This document shows, piece by piece, positions 4,728 through 5,971 of a stretch of 5,971 bases of DNA. Source of the stretch: an uncultured Eubacteriales bacterium (GTDB lineage Bacteria > Bacillota > Clostridia > UMGS1810). Numbering within the stretch: the first letter of the stretch is position 1; each line of letters opens with the position of its first letter. A model generated the notes under the pieces. The model was not told the origin of the DNA. It did not search any database and was given only the letters and a program-made list of their open reading frames with translations. Position numbers and translations under genes: made by a program. Location of the stretch: positions 1 through 5,971 of the forward strand of contig CABUQL010000090.1 of NCBI GenBank assembly GCA_902493665.1, written 5' to 3'.

Positions 4728-5971
4728 TTAAAAGTTTTCTTCAATAAATTTTTCGTCCGCACAAATCGTTTCAAGAACACTCTTTTCGGACGGTCCGCCG
4801 ATAATGTTTCTGTTGTTTACGCATGTTGAAAGATTAATTGCCTCATAAACATCGTCGCCGATTTTATCGCTGAAACCTTTAAATTCTTCGATTGTAAATT
4901 CGTCAAGTGCTTTGCCGTGCTTTGTTGCATACAAAACCATTTTTCCGATGATTTCGTGCGCTTCCCTGAAAGGTATGCCCTTTCTTACAAGATAATCCGC
5001 AGCGTCCGTTGCATTTGTAAATCCGCCGCCTGCGCCTTTTTGCATTTTATCCTTGTTAAATTTCATTGTTTCAATCATTTTTTCAAAAACCGGCAGACAA
5101 AGTTTTACGGTGTCAACCGCATCGAAAATACATTCTTTGTCCTCCTGCATATCTTTGTTGTATGCAAGCGGAAGTCCCTTCATCGTAGTAAGTATCGACA
5201 CAAGATCTCCGTATACCCTTCCCGACTTTCCTCTTATAAGTTCGGCAACATCGGGGTTTTTCTTCTGCGGCATAATCGAGCTTCCCGTGCTGCAACTGTC
5301 GTCCATTTCAACAAACGAAAACTCATTTGTGTTCCACAAAATAAGCTCCTCGCAAAATCTTGAAAGATGCATCATAATTATAGACAAATCCGACGAGAGT
5401 TCTATAACAAAATCTCTGTCGGACACGCCGTCGAGCGAGTTTAGCGTAACAGAGTCAAAACCGAGCTCTTTTGCGACAAATTCTCTGTCGAGCGGATAAG
5501 TCGTTCCCGCAAGCGCACCGCTTCCCAGAGGCATAACATTTATTCTTTTTAAAGAGTCCTTAAGACGCAAAACATCGCGTTTAAACATTTCGATATATGC
5601 ACACAAATGATGTGCAAGCGTTATCGGCTGGGCTTTTTGAAGATGTGTATAACCCGGCATTATTGTTTTTGTATTTTCCTTTGCGCATTTTATAAGACAT
5701 ATACAAAGCGTTTTTATCATTTGCAGAATTTCTTTTGTTTCGTCACGCAGATACATTCTTATATCTAGCGCAACCTGGTCGTTTCTGCTTCTTCCCGTGT
5801 GAAGTCTTTTTCCCGCATCGCCGATTTTTTCAATGAGCATTGTTTCAATGTTCATATGTATGTCTTCCGCATCGATTAAAAACTCTGCTTTGCCTTCTTC
5901 AATTTCGCAAAGTATCTCTTTTAAACCTTTAACAATAAGCTCACCGTCTTTTTCGGAAATTACTCCGCATT
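4728..5971 (-). CDS. argH: Argininosuccinate lyase, N-terminus outside the window
   Basis: Last enzyme of arginine biosynthesis, splitting argininosuccinate into arginine and fumarate; a cytosolic homotetramer of the fumarase/aspartase superfamily. Visible: 413 complete codons, open to the window edge, beginning CGVISEKDGELIVKGL. By comparison with a usual length near 460 aa, about 45-50 N-terminal residues are missing. The ATG at 5855 is internal (EDIHMNIE), not the start. Conserved blocks: HTGRSRNDQ (5801-5775), YTHLQKAQP with the catalytic-region His (codon 5645-5643), and the superfamily signature GSSIMPQKKNP (5285-5253), whose flexible loop carries the catalytic Ser. The C-terminal domain ends GGPSEKSVLETI...ENF. 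No frameshift is seen and it appears intact. It lies upstream of infC on the same strand, but infC has its own promoter, so the two need not be co-regulated. argG and other arg genes may lie just beyond the right edge. Confidence 0.97.
   Translation of the reverse strand, partial: CGVISEKDGELIVKGLKEILCEIEEGKAEFLIDAEDIHMNIETMLIEKIGDAGKRLHTGRSRNDQVALDIRMYLRDETKEILQMIKTLCICLIKCAKENTKTIMPGYTHLQKAQPITLAHHLCAYIEMFKRDVLRLKDSLKRINVMPLGSGALAGTTYPLDREFVAKELGFDSVTLNSLDGVSDRDFVIELSSDLSIIMMHLSRFCEELILWNTNEFSFVEMDDSCSTGSSIMPQKKNPDVAELIRGKSGRVYGDLVSILTTMKGLPLAYNKDMQEDKECIFDAVDTVKLCLPVFEKMIETMKFNKDKMQKGAGGGFTNATDAADYLVRKGIPFREAHEIIGKMVLYATKHGKALDEFTIEEFKGFSDKIGDDVYEAINLSTCVNNRNIIGGPSEKSVLETICADEKFIEENF

Noticed and set aside
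4917..5499. Two overlapping plus-strand open frames of 148 codons opposite argH
   Set aside because: They are antisense to a strongly conserved enzyme, have no ribosome binding site or recognisable domain, and are explained by argH codon use.
1..5971. CRISPR array, tRNA, rRNA, insertion sequence or phage attachment site
   Set aside because: No regularly spaced repeats, cloverleaf, transposase coding or terminal inverted repeats were seen on reading through the window.

Overview
The window looks like chromosomal DNA of a low-GC Gram-positive bacterium, most likely an uncultured member of the Clostridia. The reasons are the AT-rich composition, strong AGGAGG-type ribosome binding sites, consensus sigma-A promoters, the gene string infC-rpmI-rplT followed by a SpoU/TrmH-type RNA methyltransferase gene, and a structured leader in front of infC of the type known for L20 autoregulation in Firmicutes. 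The assignment below phylum/class level is a guess.

Layout, left to right. (1) Positions 1-34 hold the first 11 codons of an unidentified gene on the minus strand, leaving the window. It has a ribosome binding site and a promoter. (2) Positions 35-261 are a divergent control region with two back-to-back promoters of identical -35/-10 sequence (TTGATT, 17 bp, TATAAT) and a 15-bp direct repeat between them. (3) On the plus strand, 262-1428 encodes a Gfo/Idh/MocA-family NAD(P)-dependent sugar/polyol oxidoreductase and 1511-2347 an IolE/xylose-isomerase-like TIM-barrel isomerase/epimerase. They look like a two-gene carbohydrate (cyclitol or 3-keto-sugar type) module. (4) A bidirectional terminator at about 2383-2434 separates it from the convergent minus-strand block. 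(5) The minus-strand block, read right to left, is argH (partial, 5971-4728), a sigma-A promoter (4648-4620), a structured leader with a terminator/antiterminator pair (about 4613-4498), infC, rpmI, rplT, a terminator (3336-3304), and a TrmH-family rRNA/tRNA 2'-O-methyltransferase gene (3235-2459).

How it works together. The minus block is housekeeping: arginine biosynthesis, then translation initiation factor IF3 with ribosomal proteins L35 and L20, then an RNA-modifying enzyme. IF3 probably starts at a rare ATC codon, which is the classical basis of IF3 self-regulation. The leader probably lets L20 attenuate the operon. The plus-strand pair is catabolic in flavour and is probably controlled with, or by, the divergent gene cut off at the left edge. 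No mobile element, CRISPR array, tRNA or rRNA was seen, and no new multi-gene system. The most rewarding points are the infC leader with its alternative pairings, the non-canonical infC start, and the mirrored divergent promoters.
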